From assembly GCA_947652115.1 (NCBI GenBank), contig OX393562.1, positions 7,189,593-7,253,592 of the forward strand: 64,000 nt of DNA, written 5' to 3'. The stretch is from Blastomussa wellsi. Its lineage: Eukaryota > Cnidaria > Anthozoa > Scleractinia > Plerogyridae. A model generated the notes under the pieces. The model was not told the DNA's origin. It saw only the letters and a program-made list of their open reading frames with translations, and ran no database searches. The translations under genes and the position numbers were made by a program. Within the stretch, counting starts at the first letter, position 1, and every line of letters begins with the position of its first letter. Shown here one piece after another: positions 24,304 to 56,500 of this stretch.

Positions 24304-27300
24304 TTCACAAGAGAAAAAGATAGAACAATGGGAATCAAGGCGTTTACGTTGTACCCCATGGAAAACTCCACAGCCAATCATGGCTTCTGAATTTTAAATA
24401 TATATTAATTAATGTAAAACGCGCTTGGTCATTTTATGTAAAATCGTGCTATATTATTTATTATTATGATTCCAATGTAAAGTGGATACAATACTGCATG
24501 ACAATTAAACCTTATCCTTGTTGTGTTGGGATCGATGGGAAGTAAGTTTAGTGTTGACACCAGTAAGATGACATGGGCTACCGAGAGCCTCGAGAGAGCC
24601 TGGATTGTCTCCACGCAGCAGATCACACAAAGCGTCAAACGTTGGACGAGGCACACGGAAATGCATTTTCCATAATTAATGGATCCATGTCTCGGTTAGC
24701 GAAAAGCACTCTAAACCAATTTTGCGGCCGATGCTAAGCCCAAGCCCACCGGCGATTTCTTTGCCGAAAACTGCGATGTCGAAACATTCTACAGAAATTC
24801 AGAATATGTCGCTTGTTGCTTTGTGTTGCTGCCAAGTACTCGTTAACAAAGAAGTACCTATGCATTTCTTGTAATGTTAAAACTAACATCAAAATGAATA
24901 TGAAACTACAAAAATCTTTTCCCTTGCGAAGGTCTCATGATTTTGCTGGCGAGCAATCGTATTTGTGATATGCACGACTGATTTTAGGTCTAAGATGTAA
25001 TAAAGTTCACCTGTGTTTGTCTGTCCGGAAGCCAATAGCCTCTTTGAAAAAGAGCATTTTCCAGTAAAAATAATGTTCCTGTAGCTGAAGATGCCAAGAA
25101 TCGGAGAGTAAGGGTTTTGTTCTAATCATTTTTCCACCTTGAAGATATAGCTACAAAGTGTACCTTTTTCCGTCTTCAAACGAACTACATGAGCCGCAGT
25201 TTGCAATTTGGTTCCACTTTCTCGTTAGGGATTTTGCAATATGTAGGGCGATTTTGTTTAGTTTCCTATCCTTTTCATTTTGCAAAATAATAGTAAGTAT
25301 TGACAATTTGCAGCCATCGAGGTAACCAATTAACCAGAATTCTCTTTTTCTGCCCGATAATTAAAATCAGAATCTTACAAATTTTAATAAAAGCAGCTGC
25401 ACTGTTTAAATGACAATGACAAATGTCAACACGAGCAAGCGTATGATCTTGTGTGGCGAGATCTTTTACTAAGGCCTTCAAATTCCAAAAGGCATCTAAT
25501 CAACTGAATATCGCAAGCAACATACAGGAGATCGATTTGTGAAAGAAAAACGCCGTTAAAAATCCACAGTCGGACTACAGCGGAAAAGGGTTGGATGACA
25601 CGGTAAGCTTAAAAGCGTGAGATAAGTTACGGATAAATGAATTATTGTTGCTCTGCCAAAGTGACATATTTGATATTTTCCGCTTCTGCTTTCATAATTT
25701 AAAAAATAGAACCTAATTAACAACAAAGATAAAAAGAAGTTTAGGATGACGGGAATATCATTACTGGCACATAATCGGTTCAACCGTAACAAACTTGTAT
25801 GTTGATAAATTCAGGCAAGACAAGAGACAAGCTCTCAAGCTCAAGTTGTATTTACGATGGCCCGTTCTATAATTTAAAATTAGAAACCCTCAGTTATTTC
25901 ATGGTTTATCCAAAAGAGTTCTCTGGTTTTCAAGATAAACATGAATGAAAAATCTTACTGCAACAGTTGTCTTTACATCACCTTACAAATACAACGATTT
26001 CGCCATTTCTTTTCCTGTCGAAAGTCTAAGAGAAATTGCATATGAAATGGCCAATGTCTTTTAGTTCGGTGATAAGAAATACTTCACTCCACGAAGCAAA
26101 ATCAATCAGCTCAATCTGAAGATGATTTTTCCCTGTTTGACTTTGTTTATTTTCTCAAAAATTAGTCAAACAGTAGAAATTCACAGTGCTACGAAAATTG
26201 CTTAAGGGTGCTTCTGTTACTTAAAAATACTGATGTGAAATTAAACACCTTTATCTTAACAAGGTCATTATTCGCTATCGACTTTAGATATTCTAATGAT
26301 ACATGTATACAGTATGGTCTCAGTAGACATCTTAAACTTTATGCTAATTTTAATTTGCTTACTCAGCGACGGAATCGCTGGACAAAAAGAACTGCGAATG
26401 AACGAAAAAATAAAAAAAATAAAGCAAGGACGAAAGATCCTTTAGTTCAGATTTTCTTCTCGTCCTATTCAGTGGCATGATCGCACTGTTATACTAGGAA
26501 AGCGAATGGACAAAGACAAGAGAAAAATTCAGTTTTGTTGACGTGTAATAATGTTACGACGAATCGTTAGTTTGCTGTAAACTACTTTGTTCACAAAGCT
26601 GTTTAAACTTGGTTCACATTATCATTAATATAACTTTAATATAGTAGCATAACATGGCAATACAAACGTTTCTTTCGGTTAAAACCGTTCTCTTCATCGT
26701 TTGAAGCGAGTAAATCGATCTTACGAAAACTTCACAATAATCCGTCTGGATTTCCTTCTCTATCCAGAACGACTAACGGATTTAAAGAAAGGACTCACTT
26801 TTCTTCAAAGATTTTTGTTTAAGCTTAGTTTGCTTCGTTCTTTTGAAGTTTGCAGCATACTAGTCTCTGTTACATGTAAATGAAATAGACACCCCACAAA
26901 GCCAAGAGGGCTTCCTTAAATTGCTGACGCTCAGGACGTCAATTTTCGAAATCGCCAAGGCGGGTTATCTGCTCTTATCCTGTTCTATAGCCGAAGGTAA
27001 TTTGGAAATACGAAGCCAAATACGTAAGGGAATGAAACAATCGGCAGTTCAGGTTTTATACGTTACCTACATGAGTTGTTTCCTTAACTTTAGAATACTA
27101 CTAAGGGAGAAAGATTTTCACATCGCCTGGGAAATTATCAGTAACTTTAACTGAAACTTGCTGAATACTATTAAATGCAGGCATGTAATGCTTTGCAAAT
27201 GTCCTGTGCAATCGTGCGGAATATCGCCTGATACTCAACCGAAGAGGCCGAAGGAGGAGTTGGCTTAAATCAGGCAATATTCCGCAAGTTTGAGCAGGAT

Positions 27301-28119
27301 AAATGTTTTATTATTCAACAAATTGCCAACGAAGCGCTTTTTACAGCTAGAAAGCGTATATTGAACAATTATTCCACGAGCGCGCGTTGGATATGAGATG
27401 GTAGATACCCAACAAGCGCGAATGGAATAATTGTTTTATTAAGAACGCCCCAAACATATTGTACAAACATTGCAAAAATGCATTCTTTTACGCGTACACG
27501 TACCATTATACCATTGCCTCTCCCATTATACCATGATATACCATTGCCTCTCAACCAATCAAAACTCAGGAAATGCAATATACCATAGCTAGTTTTTAAT
27601 GACACAGAATATCTGTCAAGTACAGATTACGGATAACAATCGCTTCATGACCATATATGGGCAACGTGAGAATTTGTTGAATGGTAATAATACTGATTTT
27701 TGCTTTTGCGAGTTTGTATTCAAAACTTCATTCAAATTATAACTGAAGCTACAACCTACAGCCTATTATAATAAGTTATTTTTATTTTACAGAGTTTGTA
27801 TACCTCTTCATTTTCACTGTCTTTGTTTTACAGAATCAACTTTATATAGCTGCTGCTTCGTCTGTTCATACTATTTGGTGTGTTCTTTGTGTGCGTGCAT
27901 GTGTTAGTGCGTGTGTGTATTAAATTATTTGTACCTCTGACCTGATGATGTGCAGTAATTGAAAGTTTTGTAATCTGGCTCCCTGGCATTTTTAACTTGC
28001 GTAGTTATTTCTGGGAGCCTGTATCCATTTTCATTTTTACTTAGTTTTATTTCAATGTATAATTTATTGTGTAGGGTACAAATAAAGTTGCTGTTGATGT
28101 TGTTTTCAGAGTTTGAGAC
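24302..28119. other. no gene recognised; hairpin and dispersed repeat
   Basis: Non-coding AT-rich sequence. It contains an inverted repeat at 27217-27284 (CGGAATATCGCCTGAT and ATCAGGCAATATTCCG). A segment at about 27424-27600 is an inverted copy of part of the transposon in the mGluR-A intron (6955-7125). Just before the mGluR-B start, TTGATGTTGTTTTCAG at 28094-28109 resembles a 3' splice site, so an upstream 5' UTR exon is possible. Confidence 0.5.
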
Positions 28120-31100
28120 ATGCTGGTTGGTAGATTCTTCGGTTCACTGATGACATTTGCCATACTCTGGACAGCTTATTCAGCTGAACCTGGTAAGTAG
28201 TCTCAAGACAACTCCGGCACGTAGCTATCTCCTGTATTATGGTAGCCCTTATGAACGGTGGCCCATTAGAGAATCACATTACAACCTAGATCAAACGCAC
28301 TACGAATAAATTCAAACCAACACAGCAATGAATTTTCTTACATAATTAAGGGGGGGACCCAAAATCCAAAACGGTTGCTATAGATGACTTCTAATCATCA
28401 TATCTTGGGTTCCCTTTCAATCCTGGGATTAGTTTTTTTGCCATGCTTGTTCTATTGGAGGCTGCTTTCACTTGTGGCAGCTTTGACTATATTTGGAAAG
28501 GCACGTGACCAGAACACAAAAGCGCTAAAAGCTGTCCCAGCTTACATCTTTCCCGAATAAAACCAAAGCCATTGGATTGAGTGCATTCCTGAAGATGCAA
28601 AATCTGTTGTATGGATTTGTTGAAATTCTTAATACTGTAAAAGTTATGACGTCACAAAATTTGATGATGTCTTTTTAATTAATGGAATCTCCACAAATCC
28701 ATACTGCAGATTCTGCATCTGAATGCACTTTATCCATTGACTTTCGTTTCATCCAAGAAAGATGTAAGCTGTGAAAGTTTTAAGCGTATATTTGTTCTGG
28801 TCATGTTACTTTCCAAATATGGTCAAAACTGCCAAAAGTGAAAGCAGCCTCCAATAGAACAAGCATGGCAAAAATCTAATCCTAGGATTGCAATATATGA
28901 TTAGAGGTCATCTATAGCAACCGTTTTGCAGTGAGGGTTCTCCCCCCTTAACGTCAAACGCATAGACGCCCTGCAAGGCGTTTACGTCAGATTAGCTGAT
29001 TTTACCTCCAACTCTCGCTTTTTATCACAAACTTCTCGCAATTTTATCAGAAACGAATTCCCAGCGCAACAATATCAAGATAGGGCAGAGGTTAAAAAAG
29101 AATTGGGAGTGAATTGCTTGAATTATGAGAAACAGGTGAAATCATGTATAAAGTCTATTATTTTAACAAATGGTAAAGATAGACCGTTTATAATTCGAAT
29201 CCAGTTCACAAATCTCCAATTATGAATTGCATTTGTGAGTCGAAATCGTTGCATCGCCGTGCTTTGGCGTTTAGTACGACAGGACCACATGGTGAAAACT
29301 GGGCTCCGTAAGTTCAGGCTCTGTGGCTAACCCAAAGTGTTTATATTTGGATTTTCTTTTTCATTTAGAGGCCAAGACTATCGAGCTAAGTGGAGATATA
29401 ATTTTAGGAGGACTTTTCCCAATTCACCGGAGAAGTAAACATACAGAAAATGCTTGTGGTGTTATCGATCCTCAACCAGGATACCAGTACTTGGCCGCCA
29501 TGTTATTTGCAATTGACGAAATCAATAGCGACCCGGACCTACTCCCGAACATAACACTTGGTGCGAAGATTTACGACACTTGCCGAAGTCAAACGATTGC
29601 TGCTGACCGTGCCAAAGACATTATAAAATACACCCTTGTGGATCACGAGGCGCCCTTAGCGGGTGTTATCGGGCCTTTTGTTAGCGATGTTTCCATAGCA
29701 GTAGCAAATTTACTGCGTGTTTTCAACATCCCTCAGGTCAGTTATGGATCAACTAGCGCGGATTTAAGCAACAAGGATGTTTATAGCTACTTTTTTCGCA
29801 CTGTTCCACCTGATTCCTTTCAAGCACACGCTCTGGTTGACGTTATCAAAGAGTTTAACTGGGGCTACATATTTACTGTAAACTCGCACGGAAACTATGG
29901 GCAGAAAGGAATGGCAGAATTACAAAAGGCCGCACAGGCGGCAGGGATCTGTGTTGCAGATGCTGTCCAACTCCCAAGCCTCCCGAGAGATGAAGATTTT
30001 GGAAAGGTTATTGTTAACCTCCTTACCACAAGAAGAGAAAGTTCAAGTTCTATTAATACCATTGTTGTATTCACAACCCAAGCCGACTCAGCAGATTTGC
30101 TCCGCGCAGCTAACGAGGTTGGGGCGACACAATTTACCTGGGTCGGTAGCAACGGCTGGAGCAATCGTGTCGACGTCACAGAAGGAAAGGAAGAAGTTGC
30201 AGACGGCGCTCTAACTGTCAATCATCTTGAAGGAGAAGTCCCGCGATTCGAGAAACACTTTAAGAATTTGAACCTAAGTGAAAACAAGTATAATCCTTGG
30301 TTTGAAGAATTCTGGGAGGCAGTTGTTAAATGCAATATCCCAGGAAGAAACGAAACCACTGTTCAAATGCCGAGAACTTGTAGGAGCGATGAAAGATTAC
30401 CCTCTGGGATAGAAATGGCGCCCGTGCGAGTGGTGATCAATGCCGTTTACGCTATGGCGCATGCACTGCATAATCTTCAACAAGTCTACTGTCCAGGGGT
30501 AAGAGGAGTCTGTGTGAACATGACCAGACAGTTCCAAAGAGAGAAATTGCTCACATTTCTAAGAAATGTGACTTTTACTGATTCTGCATTGAATTTCACC
30601 ACTCGTTTCAATCAGAATCAAGAAATAGACGGTGTTTACGATATTAAAAACTTCCACAATGGAGAGGCTGACAATTGGAAATACACCAATGTTGGAAAAT
30701 GGCAAGGTCGATTGCTATCCGATAATAAGATCCAAGGAATGTTAACAGTAAATGGCTCATTGCTGCGTTGGGGAAAACGTAAGTCACACCCTCCAACGTC
30801 AGTTTGCAGCAAGCCCTGCAATGAATCACAAATTCACAAACCCAGAAAAAGGCATCCCAAGTGCTGCTGGGACTGTATAGGCTGCGGAGAGAACGACATT
30901 ATCAAAAATGACAGCTGTCAATCATGTCCGCTTGGTTACTCCCCTAATTCCGACCTGAAATTCTGTAAAAAAACTCCCTGTGCTGTATCCAAGGTGGTCA
31001 AGCGGGCCCGTGGTGACCTTTACTGTTCTTATTATCCTAGGAGTGCTGGGTGCATTTGTCACAGCAGCGTTATATATAAAGCACAGGAGTCATCATTTTA

Positions 31101-31957
31101 TCAAAGCAGCAGGTAGAGAGTTAAGCGCTATTTTGTTCTTAGGGGTCCTGTTTTGTTACGTCGCACCGTTCACATTTCTTGGTAAACCAACCAACACGCT
31201 TTGTGGAGTGCGACGCTTTTTCGGAAGTGTCTGTTTTACAACATGTTATGCTCCTGTCCTCATGAAAACAATTCGAATATACCGAATATTCAAAAGCGCT
31301 AAGAGCTCAGTAACCCGGCCTTCACTTACCCGCCCAGGATCACAGGTCCTCATTTCCACAGGGCTGATAGCAGTGCAGCTGTTGCTCACCACACTATGGT
31401 ACATTTCTGATGTCCCCAGGGCGCAGGAAGTGTACCCGTCTAAGGATAACATCATTTTGCAGTGCGCAGTTAACGATTACACCTTAGCAGTGAACATATG
31501 CTACAACTCTCTTCTGATGCTCTTATGCACTGTTTTCGCCTTTAAGACAAGAAATTTTCCAAGAAATTTCAACGAAGCAAAGTATATCGGTATAAGCATG
31601 TACCTGACCTGTTCTGTGTGGATCGTCTTCATTCCAAGTTATCTCAATACATCCGGCGCCTTCTTTCGTGTCTATTTAAGCTGTGCCACATTCATTTTGA
31701 TAGGAACCATAACTCTGTGTGGTTTGCTGGTTCCTAAAATAATCATTCTTTTCTTCACAAACGGTCAGCACCCCAGTGTCAATGAAAATTATACTACAGC
31801 AGGTAACCCTAGCAACCGCAGGCTAAGTACCGCGTTAGCAGACCCACAGTTCCCAAGGAGCACCTCCAATGAGATGTGTACAGGGAAGCAGGAACCTCCA
31901 TCATCACAATTTCTCACTGTAAGGTCAATTGGTACAAACACAACCAATGGGCCTTGA
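28120..31957 (+). CDS. metabotropic glutamate receptor-like class C GPCR (mGluR-B), frame broken by one base
   Basis: Exon 1 (28120-28192, signal peptide starting MLVGRFFGSLMTFAILW) ends CTG|GTAAGT in phase 1. Exon 2 starts at 29369 after TTTCATTTAG, completing a GAG codon (EAKTIELSGDII); position and phase match mGluR-A. The flytrap and nine-cysteine domains read in one frame to TGT at 30964-30966. The seven-helix domain continues in the +1 frame from LPVLYPRWSSG, because the A run at 30967-30973 has seven bases where six restore the frame. As written, the product stops at 31114-31116 without a membrane domain. Corrected length is about 886 residues. Pocket: S130, T153, D173 and Y201 match mGluR1 S165, T188, D208 and Y236; R78 is Tyr, D318 is Asn and K409 is Pro, as in mGluR-A. 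The last three codons and the stop come from a MITE end. It is either a sequence error or a young pseudogene. Confidence 0.9.
28350..28947. mobile_element. 598-bp foldback transposon with TTAA duplication in mGluR-B intron
   Basis: TTAA occurs on both sides (28346-28349, 28948-28951), and the element starts and ends with a G6/C6 run. Almost the whole length is one inverted repeat: for example, CCAAAACGGTTGCTATAGAT at the left pairs with ATCTATAGCAACCGTTTTGC at the right, and TTGCCATGCTTGTTCTATTG with CAATAGAACAAGCATGGCAA. There is no coding capacity. TTAA targets suggest a piggyBac- or Kolobok-type parent. Confidence 0.85.
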
Positions 31958-32101
31958 TCACACGGCGGCCATGTTGAGTCCTGAGGGACTGAAATCTTTT
32001 GTTTTGCCACGCGGAAACTCGTTCCCCAACGTTTCAACTCGAGGCTCGGGTTAAAAAATCTATTGTCTATGGCCAATATGGCCGTCGTGTGATCAAGGCC
32101 C
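31949..32101. mobile_element. 153-bp MITE at the mGluR-B stop codon
   Basis: The ends GGGCCTTGATCACACGGCGG (31949) and its near-inverse at about 32075-32101 pair over about 25 bases with one mismatch. The receptor stop TGA at 31955-31957 lies inside the left arm. The target duplication is unclear (possibly AT). The interior is non-coding. Confidence 0.8.
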
Positions 32102-32259
32102 ATGCACCCAAACTTACAGAAAAGTAGTGGTTTAGTGTAGACGAGGGACCTGGTAATTAATTAGTGCTGCTCACTACCTGGTTCCTGGTACCTTTGTTGT
32201 AGGAGCTGTGTGATGACAAATACAATCGTTTATTGAGATGTATAAAATGTTTGCCTTGA

Positions 32260-32290
32260 AATAAAAGAAAACGTGTTAGAATTTAATAAA
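32260..32290 (+). promoter_or_regulatory. polyadenylation signals of mGluR-B
   Basis: AATAAA at 32260-32265 and again at 32285-32290, about 300-330 bases after the receptor stop. Confidence 0.55.
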
Positions 32291-33210
32291 GCAGAAAACA
32301 CGATAGAACTGCGTCATTAGTCAAGCTACGAGCACAGGTCCCGCACTGGAATCATCGAAAAACAAGAAACCCACTCACTAGACGCACTCTTGCCTTGTAC
32401 TACTTTTGTTTCTGTATGTGTACAGCCACTTGTTATTGTTTTTATGTGTATATGTATTCTACTGCGATATTGTTGTGATGCAGTGCTGTAATTGCTTTCG
32501 TAACTTCCCAATAGTCAATATTGTGTACTGTAGTGTTGTGTTGTTGATGAAATAAAATTAACATGGACGATGATGACGACAACAACGAAGACGACGATAT
32601 GATGACGATGATGATGATGGAGGTGGTGGTAGTCATGGTGGCGATGAAATCAGCAAAACAGCACCACTTTCGATCAGCTTCTTATCTTTATTTGAAATCA
32701 TAACTGGCACGATTCGAAGTATAAAACTGAAGCAAAGTCAGTAATTCGACTGATGCCATTCAGTTTACATTGATGTTTAAGGGTTCATACGTTTATTCAT
32801 ACACCAGACTCATTATTCATCCGACCTGTTTACAACTTTCGACAGAATAATGTTTACACGATAGAACAATTAAATATGTAGTCCTCATTAAGAAGACTTG
32901 CATGCTGCAGTATTTTTCATGTTTGCACATGTTAGCTCAGTAGAGGAGAATTTATTTATGGTTAATGACCAATGTCCGACTGAGTAAATTGCAACCCTGT
33001 CTTTTTATACACCCTATACAATTCACACCTTATTTCAGGAAAACATTAAAAAATCCACTTTGAATAGCTGTTATCATTAATTTGCTCTGCGAAACTCACA
33101 TGGAAATAGACCTAGTTACGTGGCTTACAGGATTAATGCTGTTAAAAAATATCAAAATAAAAAAATCAACATGTATACATGACTGTATGGTTGTTGAATG
33201 AGTGATCAGA
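32291..33210. other. convergent intergenic region of mGluR-B and LETM1
   Basis: Contains a GAC/GAT-rich imperfect microsatellite (about 32566-32620). Minus-strand AATAAA signals at 32951-32956 and 32792-32797 are suitable for the LETM1 transcript ending here. I see no other gene. Confidence 0.6.
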
Positions 33211-53148
<19,938 letters not shown>

Positions 53149-53296
53149 CTGGAGAAAAAAACAACACAACATACTACTTATGTGTACTGTACATATATGT
53201 ACGGTACTGTATTTCCCTTGGAAAGCCTCAAAAGTACCATATGATACATGTACAGTTGTAGTCTGTGAATTATGATGTTGAATTGAAAAAACGAGC

Positions 53297-53590
53297 ATGG
53301 CAAATGCAAAAATCATTCTCCAGGAGGAGCGAAGACAAACTAACTGTCGATAAGGGAAAGCCAAGAAATGAAAGACTTTCATTGTAGCTTTGATACAACG
53401 CAGCCGTGGATGTTCTAAGAAAATTCAAGCACTCTACACCAGGGTAAAGTACTTTTGAATATGGAATTACGTCGTAATTGTTTAATGAACCGACTCCTTG
53501 TGTTATCATAACTTTTGCTCAACACATTCGCCAGTTAATTTGTGCGCAGTAGTTAATTCACTTATGGCGACGTTTGGCACATTCCAGCCT
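53297..53590. repeat. dispersed repeat shared with the mGluR-A intron
   Basis: Matches 6240-6540 closely (AAATGCAAAAATCATTCTCC, GATAAGGGAAAGCCAAGAAA, TGAAAGACTTTCATTGTAGC), with small indels in the second half. Confidence 0.8.
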
Positions 53591-56500
53591 GCTACACATT
53601 CAAGTAATATGACTTAAATTGTTTAAGGTGCAAGTACAAGGCAGTTGCTTCACAAGTACATGTATCCATAAAACGGCAAAACTATCTGAAAACGCACTTT
53701 CAGGCTCACAGTGAAACTTCACGTTTTATGGTTGAACTTGAGTTTATCAATGCATTTTGCTGTCATAACATTCAAGGTAGAAAGATTCCCACTCACAAGA
53801 TTTCTGGTTGTCACTCGTAAAGCGACTTGAAAAATTGCTCGTGAAAACACAGCCACCAAAGATCCTGAATGTCGAAGATCACTAAAAAGAAGGCTTATCA
53901 AACTTTGCCCTTCTCATGTTGTCTCGTCTGCAACTTTGAAGATCACCGAAAAGAAGGCCAATGACAATTTACACTTTTTAACCTCAAAGCGAAGCACCAC
54001 CAGAGCACAATATATTCTGGTCACTACGAAGTGCATTCTGGTTGCCGCGCAGTGCATTCCACCAAATCTTGATTTTGCATAGATTTGTTTTACATTCTGA
54101 TTACATGTATAACTGCTGCTCGCTTGCCACGCTCGCTCCACAGCAAAAATTCTTCATTACAAATGTTGTACTCCTTTTTCAATGGAATCACCTTCAGATA
54201 CATGTACATGTAATTATCCTTGTCACCAATGAAATATGCCGGAATTATACACTTTAGAAACCTTGATGACTGTCAATGAAATAAATAAATAAATTTATGG
54301 AGCGATTCAAGAATACCAAGCCACTTTCACACTAATCTTCTCTGAACATTTTATAGAACCACAGGTTTACCATCCTTCCTTTGTGTGATCACAGCCCGGC
54401 AACATTATTTTTCATATCATTTCTTCCCTAATTGCGGAGCAACTGCAGAATACCCCACCACATTGGTGCACTTCATTTACATGTGTCAGGGCCTTTTGTA
54501 GAATGAGGAATAACACAATGTACATGTAGACTATTCTTATTTAATAATGTCCATGCAAGTAAGTGGCAGAGTATCCTTCAATTAAGCCAAAAATTGAGTG
54601 CTACATTGGTACGTGTACTTCTGGAATGCAGCCGAAAAAATACATTTCCTGTACTTGCTTTAATTAGAGCAAAATCAAAAGAACAGTCTTCCAACAGTCA
54701 ACATACTATAGCCAGGATTTTTCAAGGGGGGGGGGGGGGGGGGGCTGTCCTCGCACTCAGGGTACTCACTACATTGTCATGTTCCATAGAAAGTAATTAC
54801 AGCAAGATACATCACTATCACGCTCGCTGTTTTCAGTGACTTCTCGGACTGAATTATGAATGAACAGAAGAATGGCTCTGAGTATTACGAAGTTGTTTGC
54901 AAAATTTCGCCAGTCAAATTAGGGCTAGAATTTTACTGCCAACATAGCGACAAGCACCGCGATGTTTGATGAATTTCGAGACATGGCGCAGCATGTAAAC
55001 AGTAAAACACAATATCAATCGATAAAAAAAATTCTATCTTCGAAGTTGTTCGCAAATTTCGCCAGTCAAATTGTTCGACCTAAAAAAGTTCGCTCGACTT
55101 TTTAGTGTGCATTCTATTTTTGATAAAGAATCGACCCTGGGATAATGCTTGCTTACGAAGAAGCCACAGAAATGCGAAGGTAATTGTTAGCAAGAAGTCG
55201 GCTTTGTTTGGACCTCTTGTTATGCAAAATGCTTCTAAAGTGTGATCTACAAATGAGCTACACCTACACCAATGCGTTTGTGTTTGCGTGGGAATGTCCT
55301 TCGAGTTGAGAACACGTTAGGTGGTTCGCTTATCTTAGAGCGGAACTGTAAATAGTAAAGGTACGATTCCCGTTAGATGACCTTCACAACTGTTGTAATC
55401 CATGCACTTTGATTGACATTATTTTAGCGGCTGCCTTGTTTCAGTTGTTTCATCTAACAGCCATACTGTGCCGCTTTGTACAAATGTGCTTTCCTTTCAC
55501 CAGCAACCTCGTCCTCAGGGCAATGGCCCCGGTTTTGGCTGCAAAAAATCTGCAGGAATCCTGAAGATTGCCTCGTTTTCAAATAATGTTCGAGGTGAGG
55601 CATGGGACCCACTGTTTGTTACAAACGTGCCTTTCTTGCCACAGCAGTGTGATAGTTTACAAACATTTGGAAGTGGTGACAGTCAGTGTGCAAGTTTCCC
55701 TGGAGTTCTGTCAACTGCTTTCCTCATTATCAATATTTCAGCTAACACGATTTGAAAGCGCAGTTGTTAGTTGTTAGCTCACGCACTAGGTACAAGAGCC
55801 CAGTGGCCAATCAGGCCGGAGCTTATCCCAGTTTCCTTAACATGAAGTGACAGAGAGTATTGCTACTTCCCCCTGGATGGGATGCTAGTCCATTGCAGGG
55901 TTAACCCCAGCAGTAAATTCACCGGTACCCATTTATACACCTGGGTGAAGAGAGGCACTGTGAGAGTAAAGTGTCTTGGCCAAGAACATAACGCAGAGCC
56001 CCGGCCAGAGCTTGAACCCGGACCATCCATACTCTTTTGAGCTTTTGAAATTCCATGACTTTCCATGACCTTTTCCATGACCTGTCCAAGTTCTCCATGA
56101 CCTAAATTTGAGAATTTTCTAGGAAATCATCTTTCATTTTGGGTACGTTTTTACTATTTTCTTCACGAAAAAAACGAATTGATTTTGCACTTTTAATAAA
56201 CATAATTTTCCATGACCCATACTCCAATTCCATGACTTTCCAGGCCTGTAAAATGAAATTCTAAAATGCCATGACTTTCCAGGTTTTTCATGACCTGTAC
56301 GAACCATGCATTAGACCACTGCGCCTGCCACAATGAGCACTAGGTAAGCTTACTAATAATATCTTCGGCATTTGCGTGCGCATGCATTTAACAAATTGTT
56401 TTTCTTCAATAGTCTGAGTACAAAGACAGTTTGTTAAAGATGTCATAATTCAACCACAAAATCGTCTTTTCACTACTAACAATTTTGAGCTCAAAAACAG

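Noticed and set aside
24108..24381. Poly-Tyr, poly-Asn and poly-Ile proteins
   Set aside because: Translations of the (ATT)n microsatellite.
53780..53901. Presequence-like minus frame (SLLFSDLRHSGSLVAVFSR...) before GTGAGT as LETM1 exon 1
   Set aside because: Attractive as a mitochondrial presequence, but it also ends in phase 0 and has no ATG in frame near its start.
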